Shown here: one piece after another, positions 18,613 to 26,708 of the stretch
Layout of the letters: each line of letters starts with the position of its first letter
Numbering within the stretch: the first letter of the stretch is position 1
NCBI GenBank assembly: GCA_030692565.1
Contig: JAUYAO010000026.1
Span: 1-64,000, forward strand
Length of the DNA stretch: 64,000 bases
Origin: Nitrospira sp.
GTDB lineage: Bacteria; Nitrospirota; Nitrospiria; Nitrospirales; Nitrospiraceae
Direction of reading: 5' to 3'
The notes under the pieces: generated by a model
Seen by the model: the letters and a program-made list of their open reading frames with translations, nothing else
Told to the model about the DNA's origin: nothing
The model's database searches: none
Position numbers and translations under genes: made by a program

Positions 18613-19490
18613 AGATTCTGCACGGTCCTTTCAGTGTCGGACTCGATGGCGAGGACATCGCGCTCCAAGCCAAGTAACGTCATGGTGTCTTTGATCAATG
18701 CATACCGATCCCACTCCGGTGGCCCGTCGCACCCGGAGCCCGCGTGCCATAAACCGCGACAGGTTCTAATATTGATCACAGCCGGTAATTGCAGGCTGAA
18801 CTGTCTTACATGATGCGCAATCAACCAAGGATCGTCAGTGATGTCGACTGCGGGAAGTCCGAGTCCTTGAGCGAGACCGCAGAGGGTCCATGAACGACGG
18901 ACAGGTGTCCTGGTCAAGATCGACAGATCATTGTCCTCGCAGACGAACAAGACCGGGAGTTTCTTGGTGACGGCAAACCCCAAGGCTCCGTAGATGTAGT
19001 CCTCTTCTGCGGAGGCATCGCCCATCACCGTCAGCACCGGTCTCCCGGCGCCTAAGGCCGCTCCCACCGCGATGGGGACCTGGTCTCCCATCAGTCCGCT
19101 ATGCCCGAACATGCCGATCTGCGGGGAATGTATGGAGGCAGAGCCTCCCATGCCGCGGGCGCACCCGGTCCGGCGTCCCAGGAGCTCGTCGATGAGTTGG
19201 AGCGGATCGCCGCCGAACGACAGATACACCGAGTGGGCCCGGTGCTGGGCAAAGATCAAACAGTCGGAAAAGACCGATGCGATGGCCGCCGGGATATGTT
19301 CCTGTCCGACCGACAGATAGATCGGCAGCTTCATCAATCCCCGGTCGTAGGCCTTTTTTACTTCGAACTCGAAGAAACGGTTAAAACAGGTTTGAGTGAA
19401 GAGTTTCAGGGCATAGTCTTTTGTAAACGTCCTGGCGACATCGGAGATAAGGCCAAACGTGGGTGTTCTCTGTTCCAGCTCGCAATTCAT
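18585..19490 (-). CDS. ThDP-dependent 2-oxoacid dehydrogenase E1 alpha-like subunit
   Basis: 301 residues, the pyrophosphate-binding half of an E1-type enzyme. Around residues 80-120 are AHSVYLSFGG and RRTGCARGMGGSASIH, as in E1 alpha. The ThDP motif is GDASAEED...CEDND, so the usual GDG is GDA and the second half is less canonical, but spacing is right. An AAGGA ribosome site lies 6 bases before the ATG, which overlaps the aminotransferase stop (ATGA). It presumably forms a heterotetramer with the beta product. Coupling to an aminotransferase suggests the 2-oxoacid substrate is made by transamination (inference). Confidence 0.87.
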   Translation of the reverse strand: MNCELEQRTPTFGLISDVARTFTKDYALKLFTQTCFNRFFEFEVKKAYDRGLMKLPIYLSVGQEHIPAAIASVFSDCLIFAQHRAHSVYLSFGGDPLQLIDELLGRRTGCARGMGGSASIHSPQIGMFGHSGLMGDQVPIAVGAALGAGRPVLTVMGDASAEEDYIYGALGFAVTKKLPVLFVCEDNDLSILTRTPVRRSWTLCGLAQGLGLPAVDITDDPWLIAHHVRQFSLQLPAVINIRTCRGLWHAGSGCDGPPEWDRYALIKDTMTLLGLERDVLAIESDTERTVQNLWAEQLRKS

Positions 19491-20704
19491 CGATAATCCT
19501 TCTTATCAGCTAGGGACCACTGACTCATAAACTCTTTGAGTCGTGTCAGGCCTGCTTCCAGCTTCTCCACTCGTGGAGTAAACGCGATACGGATATACTT
19601 GTCGGAGGTCGGGCCGAAGGTTGCTCCCGGAGCTACGACGACATGGGTGTCCCTGAGCAGACGATCGGCGAAATCGTCGGAATCCAGGCCGGTGAAACCG
19701 ATATTGACCAGCAGATAAAAGGCGCCCTCGGGCCTGCGTCCGGCATAGGGGCCGAGCATGTTCATCACCAGATCGCGTTTCTGTTGATAGGCTGCTCGCA
19801 TAGACTCGGGATAGGCGCCGCCATCGGCTAATGCCTGGAGCGCGGCGAATTGAGAGATGGAGGGGGCGCAGGAAATATAGAGTTCTTGCGCGTTCAGTAA
19901 TGCGCGGCGCAAAGACGGATGTCGTGTGACGACATAGCCCACTCGAAGGCCGGTGATGTTATAGCTTTTTGAGAAGCTGTAGAGGCCGACGACATGGTCG
20001 CTCCCCGTGAATGACAGCGGAGAGATATGCCGGCACCCGTACACATAGGTTTCATACACCTCGTCAGAAACCAGCCACAGGCCGCGTTCACGGGTCAGGT
20101 GGACTAGTTGTTCCATCCTGCCGCCATCGATAACGGCACCGGTCGGGTTCCCAGGCGAATTGACAATCATGACTTTGGTGGCCGGAGAGATAAGCGCTGA
20201 CAGCTCATCCAGGTCCGGCAGGAAACCTGCTTCCTCACGCAGCTGGTAGAATTTCACCACGCCGCCGTAATGCCGCACGGCGGCGGCGAAGTTGGGATAG
20301 CCCGGATCAGGCACCAGGACCTCATCTCCGGGGTTGATCAAACATCCAATTGTAACGGCGACGCCATAGGTGGCGCCGGGCGTGACAAATATACTTTCGA
20401 TATTCGTCTTGACGTGATTGCGGACGGCGAGTTTCTCCACGATGGCCTCACGAAGCACCCGCATGCCCGCATTTTCCGTATATCCCAGCGTGCGCTCTCC
20501 GGTAGCTTTGATGATGGCCTCCCGGATGAGGTCGTCCGTCGCTTCCTGTGGCTGCCCGAATCCCAGCTGGATCGCGTCGTCCATGTCCGGGCTTCCCATG
20601 ACCTGGTCTGTCAGCCGGCGAATGCCGGAGCGAGGAAGGCTTCCCAGCACATCGTTCACCGAGTGCTGGGCAGCCGTGGTCATGGTTGAAGGCGTGCGGG
20701 TCAT
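19487..20704 (-). CDS. Class I/II PLP aminotransferase
   Basis: 405 residues, fold type I aspartate-aminotransferase-like. Visible motifs: PGATYGVAVTIGCLINPGDEVLVPDPGYPNF opening segment (start at about residue 108), NSPGNPTGAVID, SDEVYETYVYG, and the PLP lysine in SFSKSYNITGLRVGY near residue 245. No good ribosome site precedes the ATG; another in-frame ATG lies seven codons later. It is coupled by ATGA to the E1 alpha gene and 3 bases from the SDR gene. It could supply a 2-oxoacid to the E1-like pair or aminate a keto intermediate. Substrate unknown. Confidence 0.9.
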   Translation of the reverse strand: MTRTPSTMTTAAQHSVNDVLGSLPRSGIRRLTDQVMGSPDMDDAIQLGFGQPQEATDDLIREAIIKATGERTLGYTENAGMRVLREAIVEKLAVRNHVKTNIESIFVTPGATYGVAVTIGCLINPGDEVLVPDPGYPNFAAAVRHYGGVVKFYQLREEAGFLPDLDELSALISPATKVMIVNSPGNPTGAVIDGGRMEQLVHLTRERGLWLVSDEVYETYVYGCRHISPLSFTGSDHVVGLYSFSKSYNITGLRVGYVVTRHPSLRRALLNAQELYISCAPSISQFAALQALADGGAYPESMRAAYQQKRDLVMNMLGPYAGRRPEGAFYLLVNIGFTGLDSDDFADRLLRDTHVVVAPGATFGPTSDKYIRIAFTPRVEKLEAGLTRLKEFMSQWSLADKKDYR

Positions 20705-20707
20705 GGT

Positions 20708-21538
20708 TTAGCTCGCTAAGAGCACGCCGGGCTCATGCATCCACTGACTGACCGATTCGTACGAGATCTTGTTGATGGCGACATGTGAATGAATGGCGTG
20801 CAGAATCGAATCGGCGGCTTCCTGCACGGACATGCTTTCGTCGTTATGCGCTTTTCTCGTGGCCTTATCCCAATGAGCGGTGAAATCGGTGTTGACGGAC
20901 CCGGGATTGATGAGGGTGAAGACCATGCGGTATTGGACATATTCCTTTTGCATGGCCTCGACCAGCTTCTCCACCGCCCCTTTCGCTGCGGTATAGACGC
21001 TCAGCTTGGGCAACGTGCGCTCGCCTGAACGGGACGACAGCATGAGGACGTGACCCCGCTTGGTATCCCGCCGGTCGATCTTGTTTAGCTTCATGTAGGG
21101 CAGCAATGCGCGCATCCACATGATCGGGGCCTTGGCATTCACGTCAAAAATCGCATTGATGTCCGCCATGGTCATTTCTTCCAACGTCCCATAGACGTGG
21201 CTCCCGCCTGCTGAACTCACGAAAATATCGATTTGGTCTTTCCCTTTGGAGTACACATCGCCGATCCAGGCTTGGGCGGATTCGATGTTACGGACGTCCA
21301 TGGCACAGGTATTAATCTCCGTATGAATGCTATTGCGTGTATTCTTTTGCAGCCGGAGCAGCGTTTCCCGCGCTTCGGCAAGTTTGCCGTTCTCATTTCT
21401 CGAGATCAGGGAAATTTTTCTGCATACTCCATTGAGGCGTTTTGCGACTTCGAACCCGATGCCGCTGGAACCTCCGGTAATCACAACGTGTTTCCCAATG
21501 CCCCAAACCGGTTTCGCAAGTGTCAACGCATGTTTCAT
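20708..21538 (-). CDS. Classical short-chain dehydrogenase/reductase
   Basis: 276 residues from the ATG at 21536-21538, which has AGGAG 7 bases upstream; a longer in-frame form reaching 21775 would overlap the nucleotidyltransferase and lacks support. NAD(P)-binding TGGSSGIG, the SSAGG turn, catalytic Ser in MLSSRSG and YTAAK (Tyr-x3-Lys) are all present, so it should be active. The fold resembles 3-ketosphinganine-type SDRs. In the pathway it could reduce a ketone, such as one left on a side chain by the E1-like enzyme, as YerF does in yersiniose synthesis (inference). Confidence 0.9.
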   Translation of the reverse strand: MKHALTLAKPVWGIGKHVVITGGSSGIGFEVAKRLNGVCRKISLISRNENGKLAEARETLLRLQKNTRNSIHTEINTCAMDVRNIESAQAWIGDVYSKGKDQIDIFVSSAGGSHVYGTLEEMTMADINAIFDVNAKAPIMWMRALLPYMKLNKIDRRDTKRGHVLMLSSRSGERTLPKLSVYTAAKGAVEKLVEAMQKEYVQYRMVFTLINPGSVNTDFTAHWDKATRKAHNDESMSVQEAADSILHAIHSHVAINKISYESVSQWMHEPGVLLAS

Positions 21539-21548
21539 AGTGCAGCTC

Positions 21549-22277
21549 CTATTGTGACAGTGAGGTGGTGTAATGGTGCTCGGTTGTTTCCTTATCAAGC
21601 GCTTCGAACGCCGCCAGGCGGGCCGGCGTTCCGATGTCGTAGAGTGGAACGTCGCAGGCAAAGCCGTAGAGCCTGCCGTCCACCAGGGGAGGGAAAAAGT
21701 CTCGCTCGAGTGAACAAGGGAGAGCATCAGGTATGAGGTGGATCGCTTCCGTCTGGATGGCGTAAGTGCCGGCATTTAGAAACGAGGCCGTTTGTTTTTC
21801 CTGAAATGAGCGAATCCATCCCAGTGCATCCATCCGGACTCCTCCCGCGTCGGTCCGTTCATTCGATGGAACCACGGCCATCGTTGCCACGGCTTGTCTG
21901 TCTTGATGCGCCGTCAGGAAGGCGCGGAGGTCGATTCGACATAGGGAGTCCCCGTTTAACACGAGGATGGTCGGTGTTGCGATCAAGGAGTGGCAGGCCC
22001 GAAGGGCTCCGGCTGTGCCGAGCGGGGTCTGTTCATGTGAGATGATCGCACTACAGTCCATTCGTCGGCCGACATGCTGCTCGATCCAATTCCCATGATG
22101 GCCGGTACAGAACACGATCCGGTGAAAGCCGTGTGAGAGGACATGGTCGACAACTAAATCGAGGAATGGCCGGCCATTGATTGAGGCCATGGGCTTGGGG
22201 CGATCCGTTAGGACCGGTTGAAGTCTGGTTCCCAAGCCTCCGCAGAGTATGACGACGTCAGTCGATGCGTGCGTCAT
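21549..22277 (-). CDS. Sugar-phosphate nucleotidyltransferase (HddC-like)
   Basis: 242 residues from the ATG at 22275-22277, which overlaps the kinase stop as ATGA. The N-terminal LCGGLGTRLQPVLTDRPKPM is the nucleotidyltransferase signature, followed by LGTAGALRAC, LNGDSLCRIDL and FLNAGTYAIQ. It is close to HddC, which makes GDP-D-glycero-alpha-D-manno-heptose from the 1-phosphate, and to N-terminal halves of other NDP-sugar pyrophosphorylases. Position directly after an HddA-like kinase supports the heptose reading. GDP versus other nucleotides cannot be settled from sequence. Confidence 0.88.
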   Translation of the reverse strand: MTHASTDVVILCGGLGTRLQPVLTDRPKPMASINGRPFLDLVVDHVLSHGFHRIVFCTGHHGNWIEQHVGRRMDCSAIISHEQTPLGTAGALRACHSLIATPTILVLNGDSLCRIDLRAFLTAHQDRQAVATMAVVPSNERTDAGGVRMDALGWIRSFQEKQTASFLNAGTYAIQTEAIHLIPDALPCSLERDFFPPLVDGRLYGFACDVPLYDIGTPARLAAFEALDKETTEHHYTTSLSQ

Positions 22278-23356
22278 CAGGCGGCGTCTTTCTTCCACGT
22301 CTGAACGGTGTGTTCTTCGAGCTCTGCAGAAGTCGGCACGTCATTCCAGAGGGGAGCCCGTCGGACAGGAACTTCCTGTTGGAAAAATACGATCTGGCTT
22401 CCCGAGCCTTCAAACTGAAATGGAACTTGCAAGAGGCCCGGCAAGGCTGCATTGATCTTGGCGTGCAGCTCCGGTTTGGCATAGATCAGCATAAAGCCTC
22501 CCCCGCCTGCACCGAGCAGTTTCCCGCCGAGTGCGCCGGCATTTCTCGCGGCGTCATAAATCTGATCGATGAGCGGAGTGGTGATTTTACTGGTTAGTCC
22601 CCGCTTGACCATCCAAGCTTCGTGCAGAAGTTCGCCGAACTCTGATAGGTCATGGTCGCCGGTCAGGAGAGATATGCCTTCCTGAACCATCTGTAGCATG
22701 GCAAATAGTTCCACCCGCCGCTGCTTAGTTCTTTCAATTTGCTCTTTAGCGATCTCGGAGGCTGTCCGGGAGAAGCCGGTGAAATACAGCAGCAGATGAT
22801 CTTGAAATTGCTTGAGCCGTTCGGGCTTCATGATCAACGGGGTGTATCCGATCTCTCCGGTGGGAGAGAAGGTGAGCCGGCACAGACCGCCATGGGCAGC
22901 CAAGACCTGATCTTGGCATCCGACCGCTTCTTTGACGATATTCTGTTCAACATGAATGGCCGCATGAGCCAGTTCGGATTTGGTCGGCATCCGATGTTGC
23001 ATCGCATAGAGGGCATGGAGGAGGCCCACCGTGAACGAGGAACTTGATCCCAGTCCGGTACGGGCCGGGAGATCGCCGTCATGATGAATCTCAAGACCTT
23101 CGGTCATCTTGAGATACTGGAGGACGCCTCGGACGGCTGGATGCTCGATCTCGGCATTATTATTGGCATGTTCGATTCGCGAGTAGGCAATCCGCGTCTT
23201 ATGTTCAAAGAAGGGCGGAAGATGGCGGCACGAGATATAGCAATACTTGTCGATCGTGGTGGCGAGGACGGCGCCGCCGTGCTCTTTAAACCACACGGGG
23301 TAGTCGGTTCCGCCTCCGAAGAAGGAGATGCGAAAGGGTGTGCGGCTGATGATCAT
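22277..23356 (-). CDS. GHMP sugar kinase (HddA-like)
   Basis: 359 residues. N-terminal RTPFRISFFGGGTDYP, ATP-binding PARTGLGSSSSF near residue 100, and the C-terminal GGKLLGAGGGGFML are the three GHMP kinase motifs. The best functional match is D-glycero-alpha-D-manno-heptose-7-phosphate kinase (HddA), which phosphorylates the anomeric position. The ribosome site AAGGAGGGG precedes the ATG. Isomerase (gmhA) and phosphatase (gmhB) partners are not in the window and would have to be supplied elsewhere. Confidence 0.9.
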   Translation of the reverse strand: MIISRTPFRISFFGGGTDYPVWFKEHGGAVLATTIDKYCYISCRHLPPFFEHKTRIAYSRIEHANNNAEIEHPAVRGVLQYLKMTEGLEIHHDGDLPARTGLGSSSSFTVGLLHALYAMQHRMPTKSELAHAAIHVEQNIVKEAVGCQDQVLAAHGGLCRLTFSPTGEIGYTPLIMKPERLKQFQDHLLLYFTGFSRTASEIAKEQIERTKQRRVELFAMLQMVQEGISLLTGDHDLSEFGELLHEAWMVKRGLTSKITTPLIDQIYDAARNAGALGGKLLGAGGGGFMLIYAKPELHAKINAALPGLLQVPFQFEGSGSQIVFFQQEVPVRRAPLWNDVPTSAELEEHTVQTWKKDAA

Positions 23357-23389
23357 CGAGCCCCTCCTTCTATCCGTCGGATGCCGGCG

Positions 23390-24337
23390 CTAGACATTGC
23401 CGTATCCCGTTCCGGTCACGATGGTGTAGCACTTGGTCAATTCCCGAATGCCGCGTTCTAACGACCAATCCGGCTTGAACCCGGTCGAGAGCATCCGTTC
23501 ATTCGAGACGATGTAGTCCCGTTTGTCGGGATCTTCTCCGATCGGGGCTTCAAAGAAGACAAACTGAGGAATGTGTCGTTGAATTTCCTGGCACAGTTCC
23601 AGTTTCGAAAGATTGGCGTCGTCCAGGCCGACATTGTAGGCGCGATTCTTCATGCTCTCGAACTGATCCATCGAGTGAAGAAAGGCCTTCACGACGTCAC
23701 GGATATGGATGTAGTTCCGTTTGCAATGCCCCTCGAACACCACGACGGCTCGATCATGGACCGCGCGCCACACAAAATCGTTGACCAGGAGGTCCATCCG
23801 CATTCGAGGAGACGCGCCAAAGACTGTGGCCAGCCGGAGGGTGATCGCGTTGCCGCGATCCAGCACGACCCGCTCGGCCTTGACCTTCGTCTCGCCATAC
23901 AAACTGATCGGACGTAACGGCGAATCCTCTGTGCAGGGAACGCCCGGTTGCCCGATGCCATAGCCGCTGTTCGTGACGGGGAAGATGATCTGCTGCTGTT
24001 GCGAGCTGAGCTTGCTCAGCATCTGCACGGCTTCAAAGTTGATCGTGTAGGCGCCGACCCGATCGCGATTGCACAACGGCGCTCCCACCAGGGCGGCGAG
24101 CGGAATAATGACGTCCGCGTCATGCAGGAGATCCGTGATGATTCGTTCGTCCCGGCAATCCCCTCGCACGACACGAAAGGTGTCAAAGGCGCAGCAATCC
24201 AACAGGCTGTTTTGTCGATACATGAAGGTATCGAGCACGGTGACTCGATGACCCCGGTCTAGGAGCTGTTTGCACAGCACCGATCCGATATAGCCGGCTC
24301 CCCCGGTCACCAGTACATGTGTCTGTTTTGTCGGCAT
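23390..24337 (-). CDS. NAD-dependent epimerase/reductase (extended SDR)
   Basis: 315 residues. N-terminal VTGGAGYIGSVLCKQLLDRGH is the NAD(P) site; the catalytic pair is Tyr-x3-Lys in SLYGETKVKAE. The triad region reads VTNSGYG rather than the T-D-E of 4,6-dehydratases, so I read it as an epimerase or reductase. AAGGAG lies 11 bases before the ATG. It lies between the HddA-like kinase and the GMER-like gene. Possible roles are sugar 3- or 5-epimerisation, or 4-keto reduction. Confidence 0.88.
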   Translation of the reverse strand: MPTKQTHVLVTGGAGYIGSVLCKQLLDRGHRVTVLDTFMYRQNSLLDCCAFDTFRVVRGDCRDERIITDLLHDADVIIPLAALVGAPLCNRDRVGAYTINFEAVQMLSKLSSQQQQIIFPVTNSGYGIGQPGVPCTEDSPLRPISLYGETKVKAERVVLDRGNAITLRLATVFGASPRMRMDLLVNDFVWRAVHDRAVVVFEGHCKRNYIHIRDVVKAFLHSMDQFESMKNRAYNVGLDDANLSKLELCQEIQRHIPQFVFFEAPIGEDPDKRDYIVSNERMLSTGFKPDWSLERGIRELTKCYTIVTGTGYGNV

Positions 24338-24352
24338 TGAGATCGCGACTCC

Positions 24353-25309
24353 TTAAGGCTGATGACAGAGCGGAAGCGATGCGCGTGACACCCCTTCCCC
24401 CGATGTTGAGTGATCGATAAACCATCGCACCGTCGCTTCAAGACCCTGTCTCAGGTTGGTGAATCGGCAATCCGGAAACAGCGATGAAAATGTTCTGCTC
24501 TGCAAGCGTTTCACCGGCACGCCTTCAGGTTGAGTCGAGTCGAATACCATCGGACCCGTATACCCCATGACGGACGCAATCGTTTCGGCTAAGGCTCGAA
24601 TCGTGATGCCGCCGTCAGGAGTAATGATGGTTGTCGTCGAATCGAGGTTACGCTCGATCGCATCGACGGCGATCTTGGCCACATCGTCGACAAAGACGAA
24701 TTGGCGCACCGCCCGGCCGCTCCCCCACACGACCAACGGAGTGCCGGTCGTCTTCGCCGCCCAGCAGCGGCTGATCAGCGAACCCACCACATGACCGCTC
24801 TCGGGATCGAACGAGTCCTGGGGACCATAGAGCGTGACCGGTGTCAGCGTGGTCCACTTCCACCCCTCTTCTTTCGCCACGAGACGGGTGTGGAGATCCA
24901 GCATGCGCTTGGCATAGCCGTATCCCGCATTGCCGTCATATGGGAGTGCGGCCTGGAGATCGTCTTCGGTCGTTGCCCGATCCGAAAAGAGAGGGAAGGC
25001 GCAACTTGAGAGCAGCGATACCAGCCTCTGTATTCCAAGGGCGCGAGCGGCGGAGAGTACTGCTGTATTGATCAGCACATTGTCCTCAAAGAAACGGCTA
25101 TTACAGGCGGCATTGGCCTTTACGCCTCCGACCGCACCAGCCAGATGAAGGATTTGCCCTGGCCGAATATCTGTTATCAGCCGTTGCGCAACGCTGCGGT
25201 CGCGGAGATCTCCGTCTGCGCGCGAGAGATAGATCGCGTCAGGACGGATCTTCCGAATGGCCGATCCCAGCAACCCGGTTCCGCCAGTGACCAGCAGCGG
25301 GCCTGTCAT
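24353..25309 (-). CDS. GDP-fucose-synthase/ColC-like epimerase-reductase
   Basis: 318 residues from the ATG at 25307-25309, overlapping the DegT stop as ATGA. TGGTGLLGSAI is the NADP site. LSSCAFP holds the Cys that acts in GDP-fucose synthase epimerisation, YGYAKRM holds Tyr-x3-Lys, and LYGPQDSFDPESGHVVGSL aligns with the segment that carries the catalytic His. All catalytic residues therefore look intact. Immediately following a ColD-type 3-dehydratase, it could be the ColC-type step that makes a GDP-colitose-like sugar; GDP-L-fucose synthesis is the alternative. Confidence 0.88.
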   Translation of the reverse strand: MTGPLLVTGGTGLLGSAIRKIRPDAIYLSRADGDLRDRSVAQRLITDIRPGQILHLAGAVGGVKANAACNSRFFEDNVLINTAVLSAARALGIQRLVSLLSSCAFPLFSDRATTEDDLQAALPYDGNAGYGYAKRMLDLHTRLVAKEEGWKWTTLTPVTLYGPQDSFDPESGHVVGSLISRCWAAKTTGTPLVVWGSGRAVRQFVFVDDVAKIAVDAIERNLDSTTTIITPDGGITIRALAETIASVMGYTGPMVFDSTQPEGVPVKRLQSRTFSSLFPDCRFTNLRQGLEATVRWFIDHSTSGEGVSRASLPLCHQP

Positions 25310-26502
25310 GCGGCCTCCAGGACGATTTGCGAAATTGCGGCGACATCGTCCGGCGTCAGCGCCGCATGGTTCGGGAGGAAGAAGCCGCAGTGATGAATGC
25401 GATCGGCTACAGGGAAACTGGTCGCTCCGTATCGACTGGTCCAAAACGGGTGGAGGCCGAGATTCCCCGCGGAGAAAATACGAGTTTCCACGCCTCGCGC
25501 GACGAGCGCTTGAACGATCCGCTGGCGTTGCTGGCGGGATTCCGCCAGCAAGCCGACCGAAATACTGGCGACCTGACTATTCTTCGGGGCCCGTTGGACA
25601 TAGAAGCTGGAACTGAGACGATCCAGGTAACGCCCGTGATTCGCCCGACGCTGTTCCGTCATCCAATCCAGTTTCTCCACTTGCCCGATTCCAATGAAGG
25701 CGTTCAGATCGGTCGAGCGAAGATTGAATCCCGGTTCGTAGAAGACGAACGGAGAGTGAAAGTCATCGATCAGGTGTTGTGTGACCAGTCCACGATGGGT
25801 CGCGGTATCCAGATCCTTGCTCCACCCGTGACTCCGAAGCATCAGGAGGAGATCGGCGAGGGCTTTGTCATTGGTCGAGACCATGCCGCCTTCGATGGTC
25901 GACATTTGATGGCCGAAATAGAAGGAGAAACTTGCCATATCGCCGAATGAGCCGACTTTGCGTCCTTCATAGCTCGCGCCGATCGCGGCACAGGCGTCTT
26001 CCAGTAAGATGAATCCATAGCGTTCTTTCAGCGCCATCAGTTCCCGCATCTTATGCGGGACACCCAAGACCTGAACGAGCATGACCGTCTGCGGTTGATG
26101 CTGTTTCAAGAGCGCTTCAAGATGGTTGAGGTCGAGCGCAAAGGTGTCCGGATCGGCTTCGCACATGATGGGTTCGAAGCCGAATTGAATGGCGGGCGCA
26201 ATCGATGTCACCCAGCCTACGCTGGGCACAATGACCTTCTTATTCCTCAATCGTCCGGAAGCCAGGAGGGTGTAATACATGAGCAAGTTCGCCGACGATC
26301 CCGAATTGCAAAACACGGAATGGGAGGCTCCCAGCCATTGCGACCAGCGCGACTCGAAGTCGACGGTGATCGGACCTTTGGTCAAACGAGGATAGGTTTG
26401 CAGCCATTCGACCAATCTATCGATGTCCTGGCGATCGATGGTGTCGTACGCAAGACACCATCGCGGGTTCATGGCTTGCTGAAGTGAATGACGGCCTTCC
26501 AT
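25306..26502 (-). CDS. DegT-fold PLP enzyme with His for Lys: probable sugar 3-dehydratase (ColD/RfbH type)
   Basis: 398 residues with the DegT/DnrJ/EryC1/StrS fold: NSGSSANLL, LLEDACAAIG (Asp169 for the PLP ring) and STIEGGMV. At the position of the internal-aldimine lysine (six residues before the Glu of EGG) there is His198, in YFGHQMSTIEGG. His here is the hallmark of ColD and RfbH/DdhC, which remove the C3 hydroxyl of 4-keto-6-deoxy sugars instead of transaminating. Length fits ColD (about 390) better than RfbH (about 437), and no [2Fe-2S] cysteine set is seen. GAGGAG lies 8 bases before the ATG. First gene of the glycan island; coupled to the ColC-like gene. Confidence 0.87.
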   Translation of the reverse strand: MEGRHSLQQAMNPRWCLAYDTIDRQDIDRLVEWLQTYPRLTKGPITVDFESRWSQWLGASHSVFCNSGSSANLLMYYTLLASGRLRNKKVIVPSVGWVTSIAPAIQFGFEPIMCEADPDTFALDLNHLEALLKQHQPQTVMLVQVLGVPHKMRELMALKERYGFILLEDACAAIGASYEGRKVGSFGDMASFSFYFGHQMSTIEGGMVSTNDKALADLLLMLRSHGWSKDLDTATHRGLVTQHLIDDFHSPFVFYEPGFNLRSTDLNAFIGIGQVEKLDWMTEQRRANHGRYLDRLSSSFYVQRAPKNSQVASISVGLLAESRQQRQRIVQALVARGVETRIFSAGNLGLHPFWTSRYGATSFPVADRIHHCGFFLPNHAALTPDDVAAISQIVLEAA

Positions 26503-26557
26503 GGCGTACTCTCCTCGATCGTAATCTGGATGCGCTGAGTCTGGCGGGTGAGACTAG

Positions 26558-26573
26558 TACAAGTTGTATGCCA
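26558..26573 (-). promoter_or_regulatory. Candidate -24/-12 element at the head of the glycan island
   Basis: Minus-strand TGGCAT, five bases, then TTGTA: the -24 half is good, and the -12 half differs from TTGCA at one usually conserved base. It lies about 56 bases before the DegT-like start codon, in the 206-base gap at the upstream end of a long co-directional gene run, which is where an operon promoter is expected. Confidence 0.35.
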
Positions 26574-26708
26574 CTAAGTTTTTCAGGGAATCTGACGACT
26601 TATCTCGAAACAGTGGGAGGTCGTGTGAGGAGGTCGGCACAATGTGCCGCCCCAGGAGGAAAGAAACGACAGGAGAAGACGCTGAAGGAGAACGAGTGGA
26701 ACGGCAGG

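Noticed and set aside
21539-21775. 79-residue N-terminal extension of the SDR gene
   Set aside because: It is antisense to no known domain, overlaps the nucleotidyltransferase gene, and the ATG at 21538 has a good ribosome site.
23390-24337. Reading as a sugar-nucleotide 4,6-dehydratase
   Set aside because: The T-D-E active-site pattern is T-N-S here; only Tyr-x3-Lys is kept, so epimerase/reductase is better.
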